Translations under genes and position numbers: made by a program
In this document: positions 7,568-14,351 of the stretch, piece after piece
How positions within the stretch are numbered: position 1 is the first letter of the stretch
Layout: each line of letters starts with the position of its first letter
NCBI GenBank assembly: GCA_035573895.1
Contig: DATLZR010000024.1
Location: 1-40,083, forward strand
Direction of reading: 5' to 3'
Source of the DNA: Blastocatellia bacterium
GTDB taxonomy: Bacteria > Acidobacteriota > Blastocatellia > HR10
Length of the DNA stretch: 40,083 nucleotides
Notes under the pieces: generated by a model
What the model was told of the DNA's origin: nothing
The model's database searches: none
The model's input: the letters and a program-made list of their open reading frames with translations, nothing else

Positions 7568-8379
7568 GTCCTCTTGTCCCTCGTGGCCGTGCTGAGAGAA
7601 TCGCCCTCCGCCAGCGCCCGCGTGCGATCCAGAACTTCCGCTGCCAGGCGTCGGAACGTTTCGGCCTGCTCCGAGCGCGGCTGGTATAAGGTGATCGGGC
7701 TTTTCATCATGGCGGCTTCGGGGTATTTCACGCTGTCTCGGATGATCGTACGGAAGACCTGATCGCCGAGTTTGGCCCGCAGGGCATCAAGATAGCTCGT
7801 CTCCAGGCCACGGCGCAGGTCATACTTATTGATTACGTAGCCGAGGACGCGCAAGCGGGGATTGGCCCGGCGACGCACTTTCTCAATGATCTCCAGCAGC
7901 AATGCCGAACCCAGGGTTGCCCAGGGCTGACATTCGACGGGAATGATCACGCCGGAGGCCGCAACCAGTGCGCTGATTGTCATCAATCCGGAACTGGGTG
8001 GCGTATCAAGGATCATCACGTCGTAGCCATCAACCTCCTTAAGTTTATCCGAGACATAATACTGGGCATCATTATCACCGGCGAGTTGAAACTCGACCCG
8101 GCTCAGTTGCAAATTGGCCGGGAGAAGATCAATCCCCCGAAATGCTGTCGTTCGGATGGCCTCTCGGGTTGGGATGTCGGGAGTCGTGATTATATCGTAG
8201 ACGGTGGGCGCGAGTCCATAGGGATCTTCGATGAAAACCGAAGAGAGGTTGCCCTGCTGATCGAGGTCCACGAGCAGCACACGGTGGCCGAGATCGGCGA
8301 GGGCTCCGGCCAGATGGAGGGCGATGGTGGTCTTGCCCACGCCACCTTTAACCGTTGCGATGGCGAGAATCTCTGTCAT
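7564..8379 (-). CDS. parA: ParA-family partition ATPase
   Basis: This 271-residue protein has the deviant Walker A motif KGGVGKTT at residues 11-18, the VLLVDLDQQGN switch and MILDTPPSSG. That is the full set of a Walker-type ParA ATPase, which forms nucleoid-bound gradients that move ParB-DNA complexes. It has no N-terminal helix-turn-helix extension, so it is of the short (type Ib/chromosomal-like) form. The SD is AAGGA just before the ATG. It is the first gene of a parA-parB-origin-repA unit and has its own promoter and a TTCGCGCGAA palindrome upstream. Confidence 0.94.
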   Translation of the reverse strand: MTEILAIATVKGGVGKTTIALHLAGALADLGHRVLLVDLDQQGNLSSVFIEDPYGLAPTVYDIITTPDIPTREAIRTTAFRGIDLLPANLQLSRVEFQLAGDNDAQYYVSDKLKEVDGYDVMILDTPPSSGLMTISALVAASGVIIPVECQPWATLGSALLLEIIEKVRRRANPRLRVLGYVINKYDLRRGLETSYLDALRAKLGDQVFRTIIRDSVKYPEAAMMKSPITLYQPRSEQAETFRRLAAEVLDRTRALAEGDSLSTATRDKRT

Positions 8380-8440
8380 GTTCCTTATCAGTTGGCTCGA
8401 TCCTGCCGAGCCGCGCGCAGAGCGAATCCGCCTTTGGATG

Positions 8441-8450
8441 TTCGCGCGAA
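8441..8450. promoter_or_regulatory. Palindrome TTCGCGCGAA at the parA transcription start region
   Basis: This 10-bp perfect palindrome sits where the predicted parA transcript begins (about 8444), 60 bp before the parA ATG. Partition operons are commonly autorepressed at such sites. The role is inferred from position. Confidence 0.4.
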
Positions 8451-8479
8451 AGTCTATTCGCGTTGATGCTATTTGTAAA
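8451..8479 (-). promoter_or_regulatory. Predicted promoter of parA-parB
   Basis: On the minus strand, TTTACA (8479-8474) and TAGACT (8456-8451) are separated by 17 bp, a reasonable sigma70-type promoter. The predicted start is 65 bp before parA. Confidence 0.55.
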
Positions 8480-8718
8480 CAGAAATCTCAAAGCCAGGGC
8501 GGGAGGGAAGGGCAGGGACCGAGGTAGGAGACGGCTGCCGGGAGGGGGCCAGGCCAGAGCCTGAGTGGTAGCACCCGCACAGGCGACAGCTCGGAGGAGA
8601 CCGCCTCGCCCGTGAATAACCACCTGGGGGCTCCGGTCGGGGTGACAGGGGCCTGGAGGGCTTCGAGAACAATTCTTGTTGATGGGGTTCAATCCTCGAC
8701 ATTCCAATTGGTTATTGG

Positions 8719-8740
8719 AAATGTGCGACGTCGCACATTT
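8719..8740. promoter_or_regulatory. Shared palindromic operator candidate, copy 2 (O-antigen ligase promoter)
   Basis: This is a 22-bp perfect palindrome (AAA + the TGTGCGAC half-site + inverse) containing the same 18-bp core as copies 1 and 3. Its centre (8729/8730) lies about 44 bp before the start site predicted from the adjoining -35/-10 pair, and its right end touches the -35. That is near the class II activator position of CRP/FNR proteins (-41.5), which suggests activation, though a repressor is also possible. Confidence 0.75.
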
Positions 8741-8767
8741 GTCTTTTCTCCTTGCCGTTGCTATTAT
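8739..8767 (+). promoter_or_regulatory. Predicted promoter of the O-antigen ligase gene
   Basis: TTGTCT (8739-8744) and TATTAT (8762-8767) are separated by 17 bp. The start would be near 8774, 16 nt before the ATG at 8790, leaving room for the AGGA Shine-Dalgarno at 8780. Confidence 0.6.
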
Positions 8768-8789
8768 GGCGGCCTCTTAGGACCGATCC

Positions 8790-10265
8790 ATGCACGACAC
8801 CGTAAATGCGCGGAAACCGGTCCCGATGCATACGGGTGACCGGCTGCTCCTCGGGTGCCTGATCGCCTTCGCCGTAGCGGCCCCTCATTCCATCGCTCTC
8901 ACGCAAGCAGCCTTTGGAGCGGGTCTGATGGTCTGGCTGACGCAGCTCGTCCGCCGCCGGTACTTCGCCTATCGCCTGATGACGCTCGATCTCCCCGTGA
9001 TCCTCTTTGTGGGCTGGAGCATTCTCGCCGCTGTGTGTTCCTACGAACCCGCCGTCAGCAGCGGCAAGCTCCGCAGCGTGAGCCTTTTTCTCATCTACTT
9101 TCTGGTCGGACAGAATCTTCGGCGGCCGGAGTGGGGGAAACGCCTCGTGGTCGCGTTGATTGCTTCCTCGTTTCTCAATGTGGGCTTCGTCTTCTGGGAG
9201 AAAATCGCCGGCCGGGGTATGGTGATCGAATCCCTGGCAGAAGATAGTCCGTTACGGACCATCGGGATGGAGTCGGGAGATGTTCTGCTTCAGGTCGAGG
9301 GCAAAACGATCAATTCTCCGGACGATCTGGCCCGGGTGTGGGAGCGGCGCCGTGGTCAGCGACTGAGGGTCTTCTTCTTCCGACCGGAAGTTTATCTCAC
9401 CCGCGAGATCACCGTCCCTTCAACCGATTCGCAAGCTCTTGGAATTCAGTCCTACCGGCGGTGGAGGGAGTTTCGCGCAGCCGGTTTCTACGGCTGGAAC
9501 TATTTCACCTACGCGGAGGTCGTGCAATTGCTCGCCTCGTTACTTCTCGGCATCTGGCTCATGAGAGAGAAACGGTGGGATCGCCGGGGATGTGTAATTC
9601 TGGGCGGCGTGATTCTTCTCGGCATTGCGCTCCTGCTGACGGTGACGCGTGCGGCCTGGGTTGCTTTCGCTTTCTCGACGGCCGCCATGGTCGTTGTGCG
9701 AGTGGGCCGAAAGGGGCTTCTGGTTCTGGCCGTGTTTCTGCTTCTGCTCGCGCCGGCGGCATTTCACTTACTGGAGCGAACGCGGGGAATCTCCTCGCTC
9801 AATCTCCGGGAGCCGAGCACCTCATACCGATTGACAGTGTGGCGCGAGGGTCTGGAGCTTCTTGCCCGGCAACCGCGCCATTGGATTGTGGGGGTTGGAA
9901 TGGATAGCCTCAAGCGGCGGTGGCGAGAGTGGGGACTCTTTCAAGGAGGGCGACTGCCCCTGGGACATTTCCACTCGACGCCGATTCAGATTGCCGTCGA
10001 GCGCGGGTTGCCGGCCCTGGCTCTGTTTCTCTGGTGGTTCGCTCTTTATCTCAGACTTCAATGGCGATTGCTCAGGTCATCGCTTCCGGAAAAGGACCCG
10101 ATGGTCGGTGGAATTGTCTTGGGCACATTGGGCGGAACGCTGGGCTTTTTGTTGAGTTCGCTCGTGCACTATAACTTCGGCGATTCGGAGGTGGCTATGA
10201 TCGTCTACTTCCAGATGGGCCTCATGGAGGTGTTCCGCCGATGGAGTGAAGGAGAACGGGGCTGA
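8790..10265 (+). CDS. O-antigen ligase/polymerase (Wzy_C) family membrane protein with PDZ-like insert
   Basis: This 491-residue polytopic membrane protein starts at ATG 8790 (AGGA eight bases upstream). The second half carries the Wzy_C pattern: TVTRAAWVAF, then STSYRLTVWREGLELLARQPRHWIVGVGMDSL and HFHSTPIQIAVERGLPALALFLWW, with the conserved Arg and His of the large periplasmic loop. These proteins ligate or polymerise surface glycans on the periplasmic side. Residues of about 145-215 (GMVIESLAEDSPLRTIGMESGDVLLQVEGKTI...LARVWERRRGQRLRVFFFR) are not membrane-like. They read as a PDZ-like domain (ESxAxxSPxxxxGxxxGDxxLxVxGxxI) between membrane segments. Such an insert is not usual in this family. 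A shared palindrome lies just upstream. Confidence 0.87.
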   Translation: MHDTVNARKPVPMHTGDRLLLGCLIAFAVAAPHSIALTQAAFGAGLMVWLTQLVRRRYFAYRLMTLDLPVILFVGWSILAAVCSYEPAVSSGKLRSVSLFLIYFLVGQNLRRPEWGKRLVVALIASSFLNVGFVFWEKIAGRGMVIESLAEDSPLRTIGMESGDVLLQVEGKTINSPDDLARVWERRRGQRLRVFFFRPEVYLTREITVPSTDSQALGIQSYRRWREFRAAGFYGWNYFTYAEVVQLLASLLLGIWLMREKRWDRRGCVILGGVILLGIALLLTVTRAAWVAFAFSTAAMVVVRVGRKGLLVLAVFLLLLAPAAFHLLERTRGISSLNLREPSTSYRLTVWREGLELLARQPRHWIVGVGMDSLKRRWREWGLFQGGRLPLGHFHSTPIQIAVERGLPALALFLWWFALYLRLQWRLLRSSLPEKDPMVGGIVLGTLGGTLGFLLSSLVHYNFGDSEVAMIVYFQMGLMEVFRRWSEGERG

Positions 10266-10328
10266 GGGGCGGTTGGGTCCGAGGTTGTTTTTTACTGTAA
10301 CCCACGGATTTGAGGATGGATACAACAT

Positions 10329-10346
10329 ATGTGCGACGTCGCACAT
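10329..10346. promoter_or_regulatory. Shared palindromic operator candidate, copy 3 (upstream of the TPR/TonB-C gene)
   Basis: This 18-bp perfect palindrome, ATGTGCGACGTCGCACAT, lies in the 301-bp gap before the TPR/TonB-C gene (ATG 10567). TTGGGC follows its right edge, as TTGTCT does in copy 2, but no good -10 lies at normal spacing. Nothing else was seen in this gap. Confidence 0.7.
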
Positions 10347-10566
10347 TGGGCCCATCGGGTCCACTCTGGCGCGTATCCTTTGCCCCCTTGCAGCAATCCA
10401 CTGTGACCGAGCATCACTCCTGGCACTCAGTCGGGGCCGTGGGCTGCCGGGCGGTTTTCTCCAGCGTTGCGAGCAGAGAAAAAGTTTCGCCGCGACGTTT
10501 CGCCGGAGCGGGAGTTTTGCTAGAATGCCGGGCGCGCGAACAAAACCAGAGGAGGAACGAAAAGAT

Positions 10567-11664
10567 ATGCAGAAGGGTGTTCGTTTGTTTGCGAGTGTGG
10601 TCGCCCTCATGCTCATCGTGACGCTGGGGCAGGGACGGGGCAACCAGGCTCAGGAGGCGACGACGGCTGAACAGGATGTTCAGCGGGGTCGTCTTCTTTT
10701 CGCTCAGGGGAACTATCAGGGAGCGGTCGAGGTTTTGCGTCAGGCGCTGGCGAAAAAACCCGATCTGGCCGAAGCTCATTACTATCTCGGCATGGCCCTT
10801 TACCGCTTGAATATTTACGATCAGGCCGAGCCGGAACTCCGCGAAGCTCTCCGGCTCAAGGGGAATAATTATCCCGACGCTCATTTTGGTCTGGGGATGT
10901 TATATTTCCGCAAGCGGGACAATGAGGCTGCTGTGCGTGAGTTCAAGACGGCTATCGAGCAGCGCAACGGATCATTCCCCGACGCCTCGAATGTGCTCGG
11001 GGTGATTTATTTCAACCAGAAGAACTACTCGGAGGCCGTTGCTCACTTTCGCCAGGCCGTCGCGGGCGAGCCCAACCGACCCGAGTTCAACTTCAATCTC
11101 GGTCAAGCCGTCGAGAAGGAGTTGGTTGAAGGGACGGGATCGGCTCCGACCGGGACCTGGAGCGAAGCGATTGATGCTTACCGCAAGGCGGTTGAGAGTC
11201 GCTCGAACTATCTTCTCGCCCGACGGGCTCTTGGTCTCGCCCTCATCGGAACGGATAATGACGCGGCGGTAACCGAATTGCAATCGGTGGTCCAGCAGAT
11301 TCAACCTTCACCCGAACGAATGCAGCTTGAGGAGATTATTGATCTCATCAAGAAGCCGGAGGATCCCGCCGCTCAACCCGAAGACCTCAGCAAGGTGAAG
11401 GGTGTCAGTAAGCTTCCCCCCATTCACGCTCCGGCGGAGGCCATGAGGCAAAACGTTCAGGGAACCATCGTTCTCTCGGCTCTGTTTTGTTACGACAAGC
11501 GCGTGCGGGTGCTGAAGGTCGTCAAGGGGTTAGGGCGAGGTGTGGACGAGGTGGTCATTGATGCGGTTCGCCGCATCCAGTTCGAGCCATCGCAGGTGGG
11601 CGGGCGAGCCGTTTCCGAACGCCGCCTCATCAAGGTGGATTTTCCCGCTTCCGCTCGTTCTTGA
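10567..11664 (+). CDS. Secreted TPR protein with C-terminal TonB-like domain
   Basis: Starting at ATG 10567 (SD AGGAGG, spacing about 12), this 365-residue protein has a signal peptide (VRLFASVVALMLIVTLGQG, cleavage near NQAQEA). At least four tetratricopeptide repeats follow (GRLLFAQGNYQGAVEVLRQAL, AHYYLGMALYRLNIYDQAEPELREAL, FGLGMLYFRKRDNEAAVREFKTAI, NVLGVIYFNQKNYSEAVAHFRQAV). The last 85 residues are a TonB C-terminal type fold (GTIVLSALFCYDKRVRVLKVV...VDEVVIDAVRRIQFEP). The frame extends upstream without the family pattern, so the signal-peptide start is preferred. It is probably a periplasmic scaffold. TonB-C domains on such proteins need not energise transporters: there is no N-terminal Pro-rich spanning arm here. 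Confidence 0.87.
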   Translation: MQKGVRLFASVVALMLIVTLGQGRGNQAQEATTAEQDVQRGRLLFAQGNYQGAVEVLRQALAKKPDLAEAHYYLGMALYRLNIYDQAEPELREALRLKGNNYPDAHFGLGMLYFRKRDNEAAVREFKTAIEQRNGSFPDASNVLGVIYFNQKNYSEAVAHFRQAVAGEPNRPEFNFNLGQAVEKELVEGTGSAPTGTWSEAIDAYRKAVESRSNYLLARRALGLALIGTDNDAAVTELQSVVQQIQPSPERMQLEEIIDLIKKPEDPAAQPEDLSKVKGVSKLPPIHAPAEAMRQNVQGTIVLSALFCYDKRVRVLKVVKGLGRGVDEVVIDAVRRIQFEPSQVGGRAVSERRLIKVDFPASARS

Positions 11665-11667
11665 AAC

Positions 11668-11685
11668 GGTCCCTGTGGACCTTTC
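11668..11685 (+). terminator. Weak hairpin after the TPR/TonB-C gene
   Basis: GGTCC-CTGT-GGACC (11668-11681) followed by TTTC, four bases after the stop codon. The stem is short and the T-run poor, so termination strength is uncertain. Confidence 0.35.
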
Positions 11686-11913
11686 ACCGCAATGATGGGG
11701 GCCGACTTTGCCGTCTGCGTCCCGGCGCGGATGGGAGAGAGCCCCCGTCTCCGCATGACTCATTCTTCGGACCGGTTCTCACGCACCGGTACGCTGAATC
11801 GGCGATGTGATCCCAGGCTCGCGGACGATCCTGCCGGGGTCATGCTTTGGAGTTCATCCGCGCTTAGGGCTGTATCCATGGCCGTTTCGTTCGGCCTCTT
11901 GGCGTCGTTCGGC

Positions 11914-11941
11914 TTGAGAACGTGCCGGAAGACATTATAAT
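11914..11941 (+). promoter_or_regulatory. Predicted promoter of the serine protease gene
   Basis: TTGAGA (11914-11919), 16 bp, then a perfect TATAAT (11936-11941). The start would be near 11948, which makes the GTG at 11922 impossible as a start from this transcript and favours ATG 11961 with a very short leader. Confidence 0.65.
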
Positions 11942-11960
11942 TGAATCCGGGACGGTGGTG

Positions 11961-13160
11961 ATGACCGGACAGACAGCAAGAGATCACACGTCGGAGAGTG
12001 AACCAAGTCTGCTCCAACGTCCAAGGGCTGAGAAGCTGTGGCAGCTCGCTCACCTGGAAGAGGTCCTCCGGAAGTGGCTCTTTCTTGATCGGGAAACGAC
12101 GGCACGAGTGAAGGCCGCTGCCGTTTTCCTCGGCTTGATCATTCTCGTAGCGCTCATCTGGTTCATCGCTAACGAGTATACACTGCGGACTGGCGTGGAG
12201 GAGCTGAGCGGCCGCGTGCGCCAACAGCAGGAGACGCTGGAGCAGGTGCGAAAAGGGCTGGAAGACATCGCGCGGAAGGTTGAGATTCTTCGCTCCAGCA
12301 TCGAAGGCGAGCTGACGATGGCCGAGCGCATCTCCACCACCTATGGCCCGAGTGTAAGCCTCATCGAAGCCACCTACCAGTTTGTCGAGCGCGGGACGGG
12401 CCGCGTTCTCCGATACGCGACGGCAACCGAGTCGGGTATTGCCATCACTCAAGGAGACGAGAAATTTCAGGTGACGGTGGAGGGATCCGGTCCGGCTGTG
12501 GAAGAGACGGTCATCGGCACGGGCTTCCTTGTGGCTCGCGGTTTTCTCTTGACCAACCTCCACGTGGCGCGTCCCTGGTGGCAGAATGAAGCGGCTGAAC
12601 AGCTCATCGCGCAGGGATTCGAACCCCGGCTGATTTCGCTCCATGCCTACTTCCCCAATGTCCGAACACCACTGCGCCTGGAGGTGGCGCGGAGTTCGGA
12701 AGAATACGACCTCGCACTGTGTCGGTTCCCACCGAGTGACATCAATGTTCCCATCCCCCCGCTGGCCGATAAAGACGTGAAAGTCGAAGTCGGACAGCCG
12801 GTCGTTTTGCTGGGATATCCCGCGGGAATCGAGGCCATGTTGGCGCGGCTGGATGAAACTGTCGCTCGTCAGATTATCACGACAACAGCCATGCGTGCTC
12901 CTGACGTAGCGCGTGAACTGGCCACGCGCGGATTGATCCGCCCTCTGGTCACACAGGGTCATGTCAGTGCCCGTCTCCCCAGTCGCATTGTTCATGATGC
13001 CGCAACGACGACCGGAGGTTCCGGCGGTCCCCTCTTCAATCGCAGCGGAGTTGTCGTCGGAATCAATTATGCTGTGCTCAGAGAATTCTCGGCATCGAAT
13101 CTGGCCGTCCCGGCTCATCTGGCCCTTAAGCTTTTGCAGGAGCAGGGAATCGCGCCATGA
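11961..13160 (+). CDS. Membrane-anchored trypsin-like (DegP/HtrA-type) serine protease without PDZ
   Basis: Starting at ATG 11961, this 399-residue protein has a cytoplasmic segment of about 50 residues, then one membrane helix (VFLGLIILVALIWFIA). A coiled coil follows (VEELSGRVRQQQETLEQVRKGLEDIARKVEILRSSI) and then a chymotrypsin-fold domain facing the periplasm. The catalytic triad is visible: His201 (TNLHVARPW), Asp250 (EEYDLALC) and Ser354 (TGGSGGPLF). HtrA proteins normally carry one or two PDZ domains after the protease; here the chain ends right after the protease domain (LALKLLQEQGIAP). Substrates are unknown. The start was chosen because a strong promoter lies between it and the alternative GTG. 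Confidence 0.88.
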   Translation: MTGQTARDHTSESEPSLLQRPRAEKLWQLAHLEEVLRKWLFLDRETTARVKAAAVFLGLIILVALIWFIANEYTLRTGVEELSGRVRQQQETLEQVRKGLEDIARKVEILRSSIEGELTMAERISTTYGPSVSLIEATYQFVERGTGRVLRYATATESGIAITQGDEKFQVTVEGSGPAVEETVIGTGFLVARGFLLTNLHVARPWWQNEAAEQLIAQGFEPRLISLHAYFPNVRTPLRLEVARSSEEYDLALCRFPPSDINVPIPPLADKDVKVEVGQPVVLLGYPAGIEAMLARLDETVARQIITTTAMRAPDVARELATRGLIRPLVTQGHVSARLPSRIVHDAATTTGGSGGPLFNRSGVVVGINYAVLREFSASNLAVPAHLALKLLQEQGIAP

Positions 13161-13331
13161 CGTGGGGGATTTCACCCAGCCTGGGGCTGTCCTCGCGCGT
13201 TTTGGCAAAGATATACCGATGAGTTTTCTCCGTAGAACTCTCTGCTGTAACATCAATTGTGACGACAGCAGCATCGGTCTCCGGAAAATGGTATGGTGGT
13301 TGCTTGAGTGCCCATTGGGAGGATAAGAGCT

Positions 13332-13565
13332 ATGAAGATGCTGAAACTTATCGTGAGCCTCTTAGCAGCTCTGGCGCTGGTGCTCGGAGGGCTCACCTCC
13401 GGTGGCATCGGGAAACAGGAGTACACCAAGAAGGAAAAGAAACCCTGCACGTTTTGTCATAGCTCGAAGAGTCCAAAGGACTATTCCGAGAAAGACCTGA
13501 CGGATGCCGGGAAGTACTACAAAGAGAAGAAGACGCTGGAAGGGTACAAACCAAAGGGTAGCTGA
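13332..13565 (+). CDS. Small secreted CxxCH (monoheme c-type) protein, copy 1
   Basis: Starting at ATG 13332 (SD GGGAGG), this 77-residue protein has a signal peptide (MLKLIVSLLAALALVLGG) and a basic stretch KKEKK. One CTFCH heme-binding motif follows (C39-H43), and the tail contains SEKDLTDAGKYYKEKKTLEGY. The mature chain would be only about 50 residues, below the size of ordinary class I cytochromes c. It has no Met or His after the motif to act as sixth ligand; Lys, Tyr or an open site are possible. A second copy follows 90 bp downstream and the heme-attachment gene ccsA is next. Heme attachment is inferred from motif, export signal and neighbour. Confidence 0.82.
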   Translation: MKMLKLIVSLLAALALVLGGLTSGGIGKQEYTKKEKKPCTFCHSSKSPKDYSEKDLTDAGKYYKEKKTLEGYKPKGS

Positions 13566-13655
13566 GAACCTGAGATCCCCAGCAGGACAACCGTCAGGCT
13601 TTCGTACGCGTTGGGGATAAGACATTGACCGAAAAGTTCACAAGGAGGAGTGGCG

Positions 13656-13883
13656 ATGAGAATCCTCAAGTTCGTTGCGGCAATCGTTGCTTTTGTTGCG
13701 TTGGCTATGGCGACTCTTATGCCGGGGGCAACGGCTAAGCCGGAATTCTCTAAGAAAGAGAAAAAGGCGTGTACCTACTGCCATACATCGAAAAACCCGA
13801 AGGAGTATTCGGAGAAGGACCTGACCGACGCCGGCAAGTACTACAAGGAGAAGAAAACGCTCGAAGGTTACGTGAAGAAGTAA
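13656..13883 (+). CDS. Small secreted CxxCH (monoheme c-type) protein, copy 2
   Basis: Starting at ATG 13656 (SD AAGGAGG, spacing 6), this 75-residue protein has a signal peptide (ILKFVAAIVAFVALAMATLMPGATA), KKEKKAC and a CTYCH motif at C39-H43. Its tail is nearly identical to that of copy 1 (EYSEKDLTDAGKYYKEKKTLEGY). The motif falls at the same residue in both, so this is a tandem duplication. The signal peptides have diverged far more than the mature parts, which argues for selection on the mature domain. The gap between the copies contains a 7-bp inverted repeat (13575-13581 / 13612-13618). Confidence 0.82.
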   Translation: MRILKFVAAIVAFVALAMATLMPGATAKPEFSKKEKKACTYCHTSKNPKEYSEKDLTDAGKYYKEKKTLEGYVKK

Positions 13884-14351
13884 GGTTTGTCTTTCCGGTC
13901 GGCACCGCGAAGATCCCGAGTCTGGGCCCCGGGGGATGTGCCTTGAGCTGAAACGGGGGTGCAGAAAGGGAGTGGCTGAGGAGTATCCTTTGTGCAGGCC
14001 GGGCTAAGGTGAGACGGACACAGCGCGTCCGACCGTAGCAGGACACCGACCGATGACAAGCGCCGTCCGGGTGGCAGGAACAGTCCGGCTGACGGAAGAT
14101 CAGTTCGCCAAAAGAGGGATCCTGTCGGATCGTCGAGGGTGAGCAGCTTCACCCGTAGTGCTGAACCCGGACATTGTCGGTCCATCCTGTGGCCACGCAG
14201 GGCAGCGCGAAGGTGCTTGGCGAAGAGGTTTCTGTAAGTCCTGGTGCCGGCAGGAAACAAGCAACAGCGGATTAATTGGCAGGGATAGACGCGGAGTGAT
14301 TAACGTATCCGTGTTGCTTCGTGAGCATCTGTGAGGAATCCGGAGGCGGCT
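13884..14351 (+). other. Long non-coding, stem-rich gap before ccsA
   Basis: About 470 bp with no supportable gene on either strand. Several inverted repeats suggest a structured transcript. They are GCAgAAAGG...CCTTTgTGC near 13970-14000, CGGAC-ACAGCGC-GTCCG near 14015-14031, CCGTC...GACGG enclosing CGG...CCG near 14065-14097, and GGGTGA-GCAGCT-TCACCC near 14138-14155. I do not recognise a known riboswitch, RNase P, tmRNA or SRP RNA core in it. It could be a leader RNA of ccsA, an sRNA, or decayed sequence. Confidence 0.35.

Larger units (their letters stand above)
8380..8789. other. Divergent intergenic region between parA and the O-antigen ligase gene
   Basis: About 410 bp without a credible gene. 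It holds the parA promoter and TTCGCGCGAA palindrome on the left. On the right it holds the 22-bp copy of the shared palindrome and the ligase promoter. The middle (8500-8700) shows no further structure that I can support. Confidence 0.6.

Noticed and set aside
4614-8790. Chromosomal-type parS (TGTTTCACGTGAAACA) near parAB
   Set aside because: No match or near match was noticed on reading the region; the centromere is probably of another type.
10246-10566. Upstream extension of the TPR/TonB-C protein
   Set aside because: It runs through the palindrome and has no signal peptide; ATG 10567 has an AGGAGG and a proper signal sequence.
11922-11960. GTG 11922 as the protease start
   Set aside because: The best promoter (TTGAGA/TATAAT) lies across it, so its transcript would begin after this codon.
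11760-13274. 504-residue minus-strand frame opposite the serine protease
   Set aside because: It is antisense to a gene with an intact catalytic triad and a strong promoter.
13868-14260. 130-residue minus-strand frame before ccsA
   Set aside because: It overlaps the end of a heme protein gene antisense, and has no SD or domain.
13884-14351. RNase P RNA, tmRNA, SRP RNA or cobalamin riboswitch
   Set aside because: The conserved cores of these RNAs were looked for and not found, so only a generic structured-region note is given.
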